Below, one piece after another: positions 31,935 through 41,217 of a stretch of 64,000 bases of DNA. The number at the start of each line of letters is the position of its first letter. The first letter of the stretch is position 1. The translations under genes and the position numbers were made by a program. This DNA is from UBA9676 sp963730065 (GTDB taxonomy: Bacteria; Actinomycetota; Actinomycetes; Streptosporangiales; Streptosporangiaceae): NCBI GenBank assembly GCA_963730065.1, contig CAVSQL010000014.1, forward strand, positions 124,001 to 188,000, given 5' to 3'. Below the pieces are notes generated by a model. That model worked only from the letters and a program-made list of their open reading frames with translations. It was not told the origin of the DNA and made no database searches.

Positions 31935-32411
31935 TCAGGACGGCGGGGCCAGGTCGTGGCGGGCGGTGAGCAGCAGCCACGTGAGTGCCCCCGTGATCAG
32001 CGCGGGGGTGGCGGGTGCCGGGCCGGCCACGGCGACCGCCGTCGCGCTCACCGCCGCCACGGCGGCCACCCTCAAGGCCAGCAGCAGCGGCCGTCCCCGC
32101 CGCACCCGTGCCGGTAAGCGGGCCAGGCTGGCCGGTGCCCGCCGCCAGCGTCGCTGAGCGCCCGAAAGGCCCGCCCGGCCGCTGGATCCGGTGAGGTCCG
32201 CGAGTGCCTCGCCGCGGCCGAACTGGGTTCGCAGCGTGGTGTAGGCCGAGGCCGCGGCGGCGAAGCGGCCCGGGTCACCGCCGTCGGCCCGGTCGGGATG
32301 GGTTGCGGCCGCTATCCGCCGCCAAGCCGCCCGCACCTCGTCATCACCGAGCCCGGGCCGCGCCGGCAGCCCGAGGGCGGCGAACGGGTCGGCCGCGCGG
32401 GACGTGCTCAT
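31935..32411 (-). CDS. J-domain (DnaJ-like) membrane protein
   Basis: A 158-residue protein. The first 60 residues are a J domain (DPFAALGLPARPGLGDDEVRAAWRRIAAATHPDRADGG) with the HPD motif needed to stimulate Hsp70. An Arg-rich stretch leads to two hydrophobic segments (LLLALRVAAVAAVSATAVAVA and TPALITGALTWLLLTA), so the J domain is tethered to the inner face of the membrane. ATG 32411 is the natural start. Partner chaperone not encoded here. Confidence 0.78.
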   Translation of the reverse strand: MSTSRAADPFAALGLPARPGLGDDEVRAAWRRIAAATHPDRADGGDPGRFAAAASAYTTLRTQFGRGEALADLTGSSGRAGLSGAQRRWRRAPASLARLPARVRRGRPLLLALRVAAVAAVSATAVAVAGPAPATPALITGALTWLLLTARHDLAPPS

Positions 32412-32952
32412 ACCGGCTCCCCGCCGGCCGCACCGGCCGGCCACGGCAGCGCCAGGCAAACAGGTGTGGCCACGAGGCGAGTGTACGAGCCGGCGCCGCC
32501 GCGGCCGGCCCCGCGCGGCCGGATCTGATGGCTGGGATGGTATGGCTGGCACCGCACGGACGGGGCCACATGAAGGGGACTCACATCGGGCCATAAGCCC
32601 GGAGCGAGGTAGCGGACCTGGCCCGCCGGATCCCCCCCAGGACCGCGATGGCGGGAGCGACCCCCGCCTCCGCGCTCCTACCCGCGCCGCGCCTGCCGCC
32701 CGGCCGGGCCCTGCCTGCGCAAGGCAGACAGGTCCTGCGCGCCACGCCCGCACCTCGCCCCGGACCTCCCCAGCCAACCGCGGGAACCGGAGGCAGGCCA
32801 TCCCCGGATTCCGGGATCCGCCGGGCGGGCGGCCCGGCCTAGACTTCTGGCTACCAGAGTCGGCACATCCCTGACCTGCACTCGGTCCCTGCACTCCCCG
32901 CACGCTTCCGTCCAGGCCCGGGAGGATGCACCTCACCTCAGGCAGGAAGGCC
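32412..32952. other. 541-base gap, no gene seen
   Basis: Divergent intergenic region between the J-domain gene and the FHA-like gene. Several short open frames exist but none has a ribosome site together with coding-like composition. It must hold both promoters; no clear boxes or repeats were found. Confidence 0.5.
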
Positions 32953-33786
32953 ATGGCAAACCAGCCCACCTCCCCCGTGGCGGCCCGGGTGAGCACGCCG
33001 TCTGGGCTGGTGGTGGGGATCCCCGAGGGCAGCCGCCTGGTCTTTGGCCGGGGCCCGGACGCTGACCTGACGGTAGCGGCCGGCCGCGGGCTGTCCCGCC
33101 GCGCCGGGGTGATCAGCGCGGTCGCGGGCGGTGCCTGGATAGCCAACATCAGCCAGACCCATGCTCTGTACGCCGAGGGGGACGGGTACCGGATCAGGCT
33201 GCCCCGGATGGATGAGCACGGCGTGCCCACGGGCGGCTGGTTCGTGCGGGCAGGCACCGCCCTGGTGGGCTCGCGGGCGATGCTGGACGAAGGGCAGCCG
33301 CTGTCGGTGATGGTCGCCGGCCACGGCGAATGGATCGCCAGCGATGACGGCGCCCGGGTCCTGCAGGACGGCGACCCGACGCTGCTGCCGCTCTACCTGG
33401 ACCCGATGACCAAGCTTTTCCTGGTCGCGCTGATGTGGTGCCGGCCCTGGCTGCTCGACCCCGCCGCGGCCACCCCGCTCCCGCGGACGCCGGAGATCGC
33501 CCGGGCCGCGCTGGAGGTGACCGGCGCCTACCACGAGCTGGAGCGCTTCGACCGCGATCCGTCTTTCCGTGACCGGCTGTCGGCGCGCGTAGCCGAGCAC
33601 ATCAAGGTGCTCCGGCATAAGATCACCGACCGGGGCCTCGTCCGCGCGGACACCCGGCTGTCCGACGAGGTGGTGGTGCGGGTACTCATCGAGCACGGCA
33701 TCATCACCGCCGCTGACCTGGGCCGGCTGAACGATCCGGCGTGGTGTTCCCGGCAGGAGGACCTGTGGTGGACCCAGTCCCCCTGA
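32953..33786 (+). CDS. FHA-like domain protein
   Basis: A 277-residue protein. Residues about 10-110 resemble an FHA fold: SGLVVGIPEGSRLVFGRGPDADLTVAAGRGLSRRAGVIS, with the Gly-Arg and Ser-Arg residues expected to contact phosphothreonine. The rest is helical (RTPEIARAALEVTGAYHELERF, VAEHIKVLRHKITDRGLV) and ends in a possible small DNA- or protein-binding region (LSDEVVVRVLIEHGIITAADLGRL). ATG 32953 has AGGAAGG upstream. It converges on a Ser/Thr kinase gene with only five bases between, so it may read that kinase's phosphorylation. Confidence 0.65.
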   Translation: MANQPTSPVAARVSTPSGLVVGIPEGSRLVFGRGPDADLTVAAGRGLSRRAGVISAVAGGAWIANISQTHALYAEGDGYRIRLPRMDEHGVPTGGWFVRAGTALVGSRAMLDEGQPLSVMVAGHGEWIASDDGARVLQDGDPTLLPLYLDPMTKLFLVALMWCRPWLLDPAAATPLPRTPEIARAALEVTGAYHELERFDRDPSFRDRLSARVAEHIKVLRHKITDRGLVRADTRLSDEVVVRVLIEHGIITAADLGRLNDPAWCSRQEDLWWTQSP

Positions 33787-33791
33787 TCGCC

Positions 33792-35453
33792 TCAGGAGCC
33801 TGGCCGGCCCTGGCCCTGGCCCCGGGGCGGCGGCGCGTGGACCTGGAAACTGGCCCGCGCCCGGCGCCCGCCCGGCCCGGTCACCACGATCTGGTACACC
33901 CCGGGCGGGATCTGCCGGGGGAACCACTCGTGGCCCTGGTTGACCGCATAGTTGAAGGTGCCCTGCAGGTCCACAACCGGCCGGACCGGTGACTGACCGT
34001 GCCCGGCCAGAGTCACCGTCACGTGGCTCTGCGGCACCCAGCCGGTGCCGTGGATCAGGAACACGGTGGCCGGGTCGCCGATCGGCTGGAGCATCACGAT
34101 CTGCGGGGAGCCACGGGGCGCCAGGGGGAACGCAGACGGCGGCGGTCCCGGCGGCAGGCTCGGGATTCCCGCGCCGGACGTGCCGGTTTTCGTCCCGCCG
34201 CCCGGGCCCACCAGCAGGCCCCCCAGCAGGATCCCGGCGGCCACCAGCACCGCGGCGGCACCGGCCAGGGCCGCCGCCAGCAGAGGGCGGGGCCGGCGCG
34301 GGCGCCGGGCCGGCCCCGGCCCGGGGGTGACCGCCCCGCCGCCGGCCCGCCCGGCAGGCTCCTCACCTCGCCGGAGTGCGCCCGCGCCGGCGGGCACGAG
34401 AGCCGGAAGCGCCACCTGAGAGCCGAAGGTGGCGTCGCCGTCGCCGTCGCCATTGCCGGCGCCCCAGCCGCCGCTGGTCTCCTCGTCCGTGCCTGCGCTG
34501 GTGTCCTCACCCGTGGTGCCGTTGGCCGGGGCGCGGGCGGCCTGCCGCGGGCCGTGCTGGTATCCGCTGATCACGGCCATTGCCGCCGCGGGCAGGTAGG
34601 CGTGGGCCGAGCCTGGGCCGGCCGGGCTGGTGACGAAGGGCCCGAGCTGGCCGAGCAGCGCGGCCGACGTGGGACGCTGGCGGGGGCTGCGGGCCAGGCA
34701 GGCGGTGACGATACCGGTCAGCTCGGCAGGCAGCCCGGACAGGTCGGGCGGCTCGGTCGCGAGTCTGACCAGCACGTCCATGACCGTCTCCCCCCGGTAG
34801 GGGGCGTGCCCGGTGGCGGCGAACGCCAGGGTCGCGCCGAGGGAGAACATGTCGCTCGCCACCGATGCCTGCTTGGTGTCCCGGGCCTGCTCGGGGGCCA
34901 TGTAGGCGGGCGTCCCGACGGCCCCCCGGGTGACGGTGAGCTGGATGCGCTCGGCGGCCCTGGCCACGCCGAAGTCGATCACCCGGGGACCGTCCGGTGA
35001 GACGAGCACATTGGACGGCTTCAGGTCCCGGTGCACCAGCCCGGCGCTGTGGATCGACTCCAGCGCCTCCGCGCACCCGGCCGCGAGCCACCGGGCGGCC
35101 GGGACCGGCAGCGGCCCGCACCCGGCCACCAGCTGGCTCAGCGAGGGCGCGGGAACATAGGCCGTGGCCAGCCAGGGCATGTCCGCCTCGGGGTCGGCCG
35201 CGACAACCGCCGCCGTGAACACGCCGCTGACCCGCCGCGCCGCGGCCACCTCGTGCGCGAAGCGGGCGCGGAACCCGGCTTCGTCGGCCAGCTCGATCTT
35301 GATGGTCTTGACGGCGACGAGCCGCCCGGCCGTTGACCGGCCCAGGTAGACCCGACCCATGGCCCCCGCCCCCAGCAGCCCCACCAGCACGAAGGGCCCG
35401 ATCCGCTCCGGGTCCCAGCGGCGCAGCGGCTCCAGCGTGGGCTGCGGCACCAT
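33792..35453 (-). CDS. membrane Ser/Thr protein kinase (PknB-like)
   Basis: A 553-residue receptor-type kinase. The kinase domain (about 20-275) has the glycine loop LLGAGAMGRVYLG, Lys49 in VAVKTIK, HRDLKPSN at 141-148, DFG at 160-162 and the GTPAYMAPEQA activation segment. An acidic Gly-rich linker and a single TM segment (LLAAALAGAAAVLVAAGILLG) follow, then an extracellular domain of about 110 residues (VFLIHGTGWVPQSHVTVTLAG, FNYAVNQGHEWFPRQIPPGVYQIVV) that is not PASTA. ATG 35453 follows GGAGGTGAGG. It converges with the FHA-like gene. Confidence 0.92.
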   Translation of the reverse strand: MVPQPTLEPLRRWDPERIGPFVLVGLLGAGAMGRVYLGRSTAGRLVAVKTIKIELADEAGFRARFAHEVAAARRVSGVFTAAVVAADPEADMPWLATAYVPAPSLSQLVAGCGPLPVPAARWLAAGCAEALESIHSAGLVHRDLKPSNVLVSPDGPRVIDFGVARAAERIQLTVTRGAVGTPAYMAPEQARDTKQASVASDMFSLGATLAFAATGHAPYRGETVMDVLVRLATEPPDLSGLPAELTGIVTACLARSPRQRPTSAALLGQLGPFVTSPAGPGSAHAYLPAAAMAVISGYQHGPRQAARAPANGTTGEDTSAGTDEETSGGWGAGNGDGDGDATFGSQVALPALVPAGAGALRRGEEPAGRAGGGAVTPGPGPARRPRRPRPLLAAALAGAAAVLVAAGILLGGLLVGPGGGTKTGTSGAGIPSLPPGPPPSAFPLAPRGSPQIVMLQPIGDPATVFLIHGTGWVPQSHVTVTLAGHGQSPVRPVVDLQGTFNYAVNQGHEWFPRQIPPGVYQIVVTGPGGRRARASFQVHAPPPRGQGQGRPGS

Positions 35454-35930
35454 CCTCACCTCCCGTGACCAGGGGGCCGGTTCACTATGATGGGCGAATC
35501 CGCGTCCATCCGCACCCCCTACGTCCACCTGCCACACCCGGGCATGCCCGCCGATCCCCGGTCCGCTGCGACCGGAGAGAACGGCAAGACCCGCCTTAGC
35601 GGAGCACGACGCGCACGGTGCCAGCGGCCGGATCGGCCCGGGCCATCCAGCCAGCGTCCAGGTGGATGGGCCGGCCGGGCACCAGGCGGGCCCGCGCCGC
35701 GCCCACTGAAGCCCTGTTACCTGCCTCACCGGCGACGGGCTCATGCTGGGAGACCGGCCAGCCCACGCGGTGGCCAGCCGCCCCTACCGCCGGTTATTTA
35801 CAACCCTCCGCGCTCGGGCGTCGGCGCCGGGCACCCAACGGGCCGGCGCCCGCACAGTGGCCGCCCCTCTCCGGCCGCAGCCACTGTGCGCTGGTTTCGC
35901 GGGTCCGTGTGCCCGCTGCTCAAGACGGGA
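35454..35930. other. 477-base gap with a terminator hairpin
   Basis: Between the kinase promoter and the 3' end of the Ig-like gene. Apart from the hairpin at 35851-35890 nothing gene-like was found. Confidence 0.5.
35851..35890 (-). terminator. hairpin 3' of the Ig-like gene
   Basis: Perfect 11-bp arms CGCACAGTGGC (35851-35861) and GCCACTGTGCG (35880-35890) with an 18-base loop, 40 bases after the Ig-like stop codon. Confidence 0.6.
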
Positions 35931-36629
35931 TCAGCGCCGGATGGTAATGCTGGCCGGTTCGGTTGCCTGGTCACCGGCGCTGTCTGTCACCTTGATCGTG
36001 AACTTGAACGTGCCAGCTCTTGTCGGCGTGCCGTTCAGCTCGTTGCCGGTGACCTGCGGGGCGCTTGGTGAGCTGAGCGCCAGGCCGGGCGGGAGCGCGC
36101 CGGAGGCTACCGACCAGGCGAATGGGCCGATGCCGCCGGAGGAGAAGAAGTTCTGCAGATAGGCGGTGCCGACCTTGCCGGCGCTGCAGCAGGAACTGGG
36201 AAAGCTCACCGCCAGCGGTGGTGGCGGGCCGACCTTGATGCTGTAGGTCCCGTTCGCGCTCGATGTGCTGGGGTTGGCGAAGGGGACGACGTGGACGGTG
36301 AAGGTGAACGTGCCTTGTGTGGTCGGGGTGCCGCCGACGATCGTGCCGGCTGCGCCATAGGTTGCAGGCATGGACAGGCCCGGCGGCAGGCTGCCGGCGG
36401 TGATGGTGAACGTGTCCACGGCTCCGTTGCCGGTGAGCAGGAATCCCTCGTAGGGCTGTCCGGCGGTGGCAGCGGGCAGCACACAGACGCCGCTGACCAA
36501 AGTGCCGCCGTTGGTGCTGGGCGAGCACAGCAACGTGACCGGCGCGGCCTGGGCTAATGCCGGGCTGGCTGCGCCGAGGCCGAGCAGCAGGGGCCCGGCC
36601 ACCGCCAGGACGGCCATCATCTTTCTCAT
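35931..36629 (-). CDS. secreted protein with two putative Ig (He_PIG-like) domains
   Basis: A 232-residue exported protein. Signal peptide MRKMMAVLAVAGPLLLGLG with likely cleavage after ASPALAQA. Two repeats of about 90 residues follow; each carries the PxGL turn and the closing G-T-F-x-F-T strand of cell-surface Ig-like domains (GSLPPGLSMP with GTFTFTVHV, then GALPPGLALS with GTFKFTIKV). No anchor or sorting signal is seen, so it is probably released or wall-associated. It may bind partners at the surface. Confidence 0.82.
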   Translation of the reverse strand: MRKMMAVLAVAGPLLLGLGAASPALAQAAPVTLLCSPSTNGGTLVSGVCVLPAATAGQPYEGFLLTGNGAVDTFTITAGSLPPGLSMPATYGAAGTIVGGTPTTQGTFTFTVHVVPFANPSTSSANGTYSIKVGPPPPLAVSFPSSCCSAGKVGTAYLQNFFSSGGIGPFAWSVASGALPPGLALSSPSAPQVTGNELNGTPTRAGTFKFTIKVTDSAGDQATEPASITIRR

Positions 36630-37567
36630 CGTTCCTCCCAGGCCATCCCGCCCGGGTGGCCAGCATGGTTCTGAGGGCTGATGAGCGAAGCGAGCCGGGG
36701 CGCGGCCAGCGGGGACCCCGCTCTGTTACATACCCATTACACGGGCCGGGGTCGCGGCCGGTTCAGCCGTTGCACCTGCCGGCATCGGCCACAGCGCCGG
36801 TGTGGCCGACGGGGCTCGCCGGCCACCGGGGGCAGTGACCGGTCCGCACGGCGCTCGCTGCACCGCGGCCCGCGAAGACGGAGATCATGCCTCACAGATG
36901 CTGGCGGCCGGAGCGCAGCCGGCGCTGATTCACCGGTCCCGGCTCCCGTGGGAGGTGGCGATCATCTCGACTTTCGTAGTTCTCGGGTTTGCCGGTGATG
37001 CTGGCGGGCCGGGTAGCTGCGAGGCCGTGGTGGGGTCAGGCTGTGTCAGGCTGCGGGGGTTGCCGCGCGCCTTGTGATGTGGGGATGCAGCTGAGGAAGC
37101 GAAGAAGGGAGGATCGGCGGTGCGGCCCCGTCGGCGCCGGGACCGTCAGGCGGTGAAAATCACCCGCCTGGAGCAGGTTGCCCGGCCTGGGCTTGAGTCC
37201 GGAGGACGCGGGCATGCTCGCCGCAGGCGCCGGAGGGGTGCCCCTGGCGCGAATCAGCCTTACGTGCTGCTGGCAACACGATAGCCAGCGCTGTGCGGGC
37301 GCTTGTGGTGCCGTCCGGAGGACGGCTAACCCAGTCAGTTGCAGGATGGCTGGCGCGTTCCGTGCGTCGCCAGCCGGTGCGGAGCAGTGCCTGCCTTGAC
37401 GCGAAACTGCCGGGGATTCGCGGCGATCGACGGGTCGCGGAGGCCGTCGTGGGCGTCACTGTCCGTGCGGGAGGGCGTGCCTGTGCGGCGGGTCCGGCTG
37501 GCAGCGCTGCGCTGCTGCGCTAGGCCGCCATGTTGGCAAGCCAGAATAACTACTGTATCCAAGTCTT
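36630..37567. other. 938-base gap without a convincing gene
   Basis: Open frames here overlap in several phases and have weak codon bias. One 54-codon frame (37120-37284, plus) has a strong AAGGGAGG site but a protein sequence of mostly Arg and Gly with no recognised family. A stretch around 36940-37000 could code for a short hydrophobic segment. The area is probably decayed DNA plus the promoter of the next operon (TTGGCA at about 37530, then an AT-rich patch). Confidence 0.4.
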
Positions 37568-39247
37568 ATGGTTATAGATAAAGGTGACGGCCCGGCGGGC
37601 GGCGGGGCTGGTGCTTTGCCTGCGAGCGGCGGCATGTATTCCGACCAGCACCTGCGCGTCTCCGACGCCGAGCGCGAGGCGGTCTGCGGCCGGCTGGCCG
37701 AGCACTTCGCCGCTGGCCGCCTGGACCAGGCCGAGTTCGATGACCGGGTCGGGCGGGCCATGAGCGCCAAGACCCGGGCCGACCTGCGCGGGCTGTTCGC
37801 CGACCTGTCGGAGACAAGGGCTCCGGCAGTGCCAGAGCTTCCGCGGGGTGGCGGCGGCACGCCGGGGGACGGGCCGCGCGGGCCGGGGTCGCCGATCGAG
37901 TTCCGGCTGGATTCGGCCTCGGGGGTGCCGACCTACCTGCAGCTTGTGCACCAGGTGGAGCACGCGCTGCGGCTGGGTTATCTCACGCTGGGCGATCAGC
38001 TGCCGAAGGTCCGGGACGTGGTCGCCGCGCTGGCGATCAACCCGAACACGGTGCTGAAGGCCTATAAGGAGCTGGAGACCAAGGGCCTGACGGCCGGCCG
38101 GCCCGGCCAGGGCACGTTCATCCAGGCCACGCTGAGCCAGGTCGCGCTCCCGGAACTCGCCGGGCTGCACAAGTCCCTGCTCGGCTGGCTGACCGCCGCG
38201 GACGCGGCGGGCCTGGACGAGGACGGGATCGTGGCGCTGTTCACCAGCGCGCTGCGGGATTTCCATGAGCGCCGCAGCGGCACCGCGGGGCCGCGGCGGC
38301 GCGGCGGCCGGCGAAGCGGAGGGTGTCGCATGAACGTGAACGTCATCGAGGCCAGCGGCCTGGGCAAGCGGTACGGCAGCACGTGGGCGCTGCGCGGGTG
38401 CTCGCTGGCGATCCCGGCCGGGCACGTGGCCGCGCTGGTCGGGCCGAACGGCGCCGGCAAGACCACGCTGCTGAACCTGGCGGTCGGCCTGGCCGAACCG
38501 TCCGCGGGCGGCGTCACCGTGCTCGGCGGCCTGGCCGCCGGGTCCCCGGCCGGGCTGGACGGCATCGCGTTCGTCGCCCAGGACACGCCGCTGTACAAGA
38601 ACCTGTCCGCCGCCGGCATGCTGCACCTGACCCGCAACCTGAACCGCCGTTTCGACCAGCCCTACGCGCGGGCCCGGCTGGCCGAGCTGGGCATCCCGCT
38701 GCACCGCAGGGCCGGCAAGCTGTCCGGCGGGCAGCAGGCGCAGCTCGCGCTGACCCTGGCCCTGGCCCGGCGGCCGAAGCTGCTGGTGCTCGATGAGCCG
38801 GTGGCGATGCTCGACCCGGTCGCCCGGCATGACTTCATGGCCCTTGTGCTGACGGCGATGGCCGACGACGGGGTGTCGGTGGTGCTGTCCTCGCACGTGC
38901 TCGCCGAGCTGGAGCGGGTGGCCGACTACCTCATCCTGCTGTCGCGGGGCCGGGTCCAGGTGGCCGGCGAGGTCGCCGGCCTGATCGCCAGCCACCGCGT
39001 GCTGACCGGCCCCGCCGCCGAGGCCGATAGATATACCGAACGGCCGCTGGTGCATGCCCGCCGTGCCGACGCCCAGGCCCACCTGCTGGTCCGGGCCACC
39101 GCGGACGACCCTGTCCCGCCGCGCTGGGAGGCGCACCCGGTCGGCCTGGAGGAACTCGCGATGGCCTACCTGCGCGAGCCCGGCGCCGGCGCCTTGCCCG
39201 GCCCGGCCCGCGGCCGGGACACCCACCCGACGGAGGTGACGAAATGA
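37568..39247 (+). CDS. single open frame: DUF1707 + GntR (YtrA-like) regulator fused to ABC transporter ATPase
   Basis: A 559-residue frame with three modules. A DUF1707 domain (about 23-80, LRVSDAEREAVCGRLAEHF) and a YtrA-type GntR winged helix (about 113-195, VPTYLQLVHQVEHAL, NPNTVLKAYKELETKGL) come first. From Met255 an ABC ATPase follows: Walker A GPNGAGKTT, Q-loop FVAQDT, signature LSGGQQAQ, Walker B LLVLDEP and switch SSH. An internal ATG at 38330 has GGAGGG upstream, so the ATPase can also start alone. Such regulators and ATPases are normally separate adjacent genes. The ATPase stop overlaps the permease ATG. The regulator probably represses the operon until a cell-envelope signal appears. 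Confidence 0.8.
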   Translation: MVIDKGDGPAGGGAGALPASGGMYSDQHLRVSDAEREAVCGRLAEHFAAGRLDQAEFDDRVGRAMSAKTRADLRGLFADLSETRAPAVPELPRGGGGTPGDGPRGPGSPIEFRLDSASGVPTYLQLVHQVEHALRLGYLTLGDQLPKVRDVVAALAINPNTVLKAYKELETKGLTAGRPGQGTFIQATLSQVALPELAGLHKSLLGWLTAADAAGLDEDGIVALFTSALRDFHERRSGTAGPRRRGGRRSGGCRMNVNVIEASGLGKRYGSTWALRGCSLAIPAGHVAALVGPNGAGKTTLLNLAVGLAEPSAGGVTVLGGLAAGSPAGLDGIAFVAQDTPLYKNLSAAGMLHLTRNLNRRFDQPYARARLAELGIPLHRRAGKLSGGQQAQLALTLALARRPKLLVLDEPVAMLDPVARHDFMALVLTAMADDGVSVVLSSHVLAELERVADYLILLSRGRVQVAGEVAGLIASHRVLTGPAAEADRYTERPLVHARRADAQAHLLVRATADDPVPPRWEAHPVGLEELAMAYLREPGAGALPGPARGRDTHPTEVTK

Positions 39248-40269
39248 CCGCACTAACGATGCCCGGCCGTCCCGCACACGACGCCCGCCTGCGGCCGGTG
39301 CCGTGGCGGCGGATGGCCTGGGTCACCTGGCGGCAGCACCGGGCCGCGCTCGGCGGCGTGGCCGCCTTCCTCGGCGCGTTCGCGGTGTACCTGTGGCTGA
39401 CCGGCCTGCAGATGCACCACGCCGAGGCGGCCTACTGCCACCCGGCCGGCTCACTCGGCTGCGCTATCAACTTCACCGGCAGATACGGCGAGACCGCGAT
39501 CATAGTCAGCATCGCCCTGCAGGCGGTGCCGGCGCTGATCGGGGCGTTCATCGGGGCGCCGGTGCTGGCCCGGGAGCTGGAGACCGGGACCTTCCGGTTC
39601 GCCTGGACCCAGGGCATCGGCCGGGTCCGCTGGACGGTCGGCAAGCTGGTGCCGCTGGCGGTCGCGGTGACAGCCGTGGCCGGGGCGTTCACCGTCCTGT
39701 TTGCCTGGTACAACCAGCCGTGGGTCGCCGCGGGCTACGTGACCCCGTTCTCGGCCCGCGTGTTCGACCTGCTCGGGGTCGCGTTCGCCGCCTGGACGCT
39801 GGCCGCCTTCGCGATCGGCGTCCTGGCCGGGATGCTCATCCGCCGGGCCGTCCCCGCGATCGCCGCCAGCCTGGCCGCCTACGCCGGGCTCGCCTTCGCC
39901 ACCGCGCTGTGGCTGCGCGAGCATTACATCACACCGCTGGTCACCCACAGCACCAACCTGCCTGGTTCCGCGTGGATCATCAATAACTGGTACACCAAGG
40001 ACGGCAAGCTGGTCAGCCAGTCCGCGATCAGGAACATCCTCCAGGGCTACCACCCTGCTGCCCCAGCGACGCGGGTCGGGCCGAACACGTTCCAGACGAT
40101 CGGCAACGCGGTGGGCTATCTCACCAAGCACGGCTACACCCACTGGACGAGCTACCAGCCTGGCAGCCGGTTCTGGCCATTCCAGTGGATCGAGGGCGGC
40201 TGGCTGCTCGCGCTGTCGGTCCTGCTCATCGCCGCGACCGTCTGGCTGGTCCGCCGCCGCGCCGCCTGA
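39244..40269 (+). CDS. ABC transporter permease
   Basis: A 341-residue membrane protein with six hydrophobic segments: AALGGVAAFLGAFAVYLWL, then ALQAVPALIGAFIGAPVLARELETGTFRFAWTQ (a typical ABC-2 motif), and a C-terminal LLALSVLLIAATVWLV. A large outer loop of about 100 residues precedes the last segment. It overlaps the ATPase stop by four bases (ATGA) and forms a YtrA-regulated export system with it. Substrate unknown. Confidence 0.87.
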   Translation: MTALTMPGRPAHDARLRPVPWRRMAWVTWRQHRAALGGVAAFLGAFAVYLWLTGLQMHHAEAAYCHPAGSLGCAINFTGRYGETAIIVSIALQAVPALIGAFIGAPVLARELETGTFRFAWTQGIGRVRWTVGKLVPLAVAVTAVAGAFTVLFAWYNQPWVAAGYVTPFSARVFDLLGVAFAAWTLAAFAIGVLAGMLIRRAVPAIAASLAAYAGLAFATALWLREHYITPLVTHSTNLPGSAWIINNWYTKDGKLVSQSAIRNILQGYHPAAPATRVGPNTFQTIGNAVGYLTKHGYTHWTSYQPGSRFWPFQWIEGGWLLALSVLLIAATVWLVRRRAA

Positions 40270-40344
40270 GCCGCCCGGCAACCGCGGCTCAACCCGCCAG
40301 TAGCCATCGTCCCGGCAACCGCGGCAACCAGGGCCACCACGCCG

Positions 40345-40910
40345 ATGAGGCGCGCGGCCTTCGGCCCAGTCACTGTCACCCGGTACGGAAAGACCGCCAC
40401 CATCCACGCCGAGGCCATCACCTGCCTGTGGCACGGGGTCTTCGGCCCCCGGCGCGTGCAGGTGCTGCTGATCCGAGATGTCTCCGCTACCGGGTACGAC
40501 CTGGCCCTGGTCACCACCGACCTGGACGCCAGCCCCGCCGCCGTGATCGAGCGGTACGCCAGCAGATGGTCAATCGAAGTCGCGATCGAGGACGCCCGGC
40601 AGGTCTTCGGCGCCGGGCAGGCCCCAGCCGCACCGCCCGCGCCGTCGAGCGGACCATCCCGTTCCAGCTCGCCTGCCAGGCCATCGCCACCTGCTGGTAC
40701 GCCACCGCCGGGCACGACCCCGCCGACACCGAAGATCACCGCGCCCGCGCCCCCTGGTACACGACCAAGACCCAGCCGTCCACCGCGGACATGGCCGCCA
40801 AGCTCCGCCGCGTCATCATCGCCGCAAGATTTAAGGCAACTCGCCCCGACCAGCCAACACCCGAAGAAATCCGAGTCATCCGCCTGGCCTGGGAAGACCT
40901 CGCCGCATAA
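40345..40910 (+). pseudogene. DDE transposase fragment, truncated and frameshifted
   Basis: The frame from 40345 encodes YGKTATIHAEAITCLWHGVFGPRRVQVLLIRD and ERYASRWSIEVAIEDARQVFG; the rest (RTARAVERTIPFQLACQ, PEEIRVIRLAWED) is in another frame after about 40620. Restoring one base in GCCCCAG joins both halves. The N-terminal part of the transposase is missing. A 15-bp direct repeat (40274-40288 and 40311-40325) lies just upstream. This is a decayed insertion sequence beside the ABC operon. Confidence 0.8.
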
Positions 40911-40941
40911 CCGCGAAAGTCGAGCGATCATCACGAGCCTG

Positions 40942-41217
40942 TCAAATTCTCAGGTGCCTGAACCCCTCTTTCACGATGCGGGCGCCGAGCGCGCCAGCAG
41001 CGCCAGTAACCACCCCTCTCGTAATAGTCTTCCCATGCTCGGCTCCGAATTCTTTTGCCGCTCGCATAATGGGAGTTGCTGCCGCATTGAATCCTTCGCT
41101 GAAAGCCCCGTTATCAGTCGAGGCGTCATAGGTGCCTTTGGCGAATCCAGCGGCAATCGCCACTGGAGATACAACAACCATGCTAGCATTCGCCCAGAAC
41201 TCGTTCGTATTCTCCAT
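40942..41217 (-). CDS. small hypothetical protein in AT-richer DNA, 91 aa
   Basis: Begins MENTNEFWANASMVVVSPVA and is rich in Ala/Gly with an amphipathic helical middle (AATPIMRAAKEFGAEHGKTI) and GVVTGAAGALGARI. ATG 41217 has a clear GGGAGAAG site. By eye its base composition is near 55 percent G+C, well below its neighbours, and it uses codons such as AAT, ATT and TTT that they avoid. It is probably a recent arrival, next to a transposase fragment. Function unknown. Confidence 0.6.
   Translation of the reverse strand: MENTNEFWANASMVVVSPVAIAAGFAKGTYDASTDNGAFSEGFNAAATPIMRAAKEFGAEHGKTITRGVVTGAAGALGARIVKEGFRHLRI

Noticed and set aside
36681..37077. Two overlapping open frames after the Ig-like gene
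   Set aside because: Neither shows consistent codon bias or a recognisable family; one has a short hydrophobic stretch only.
37120..37284. 54-codon frame with a strong ribosome site
   Set aside because: The product is mostly Arg and Gly with no family match; the purine-rich site alone is not enough.
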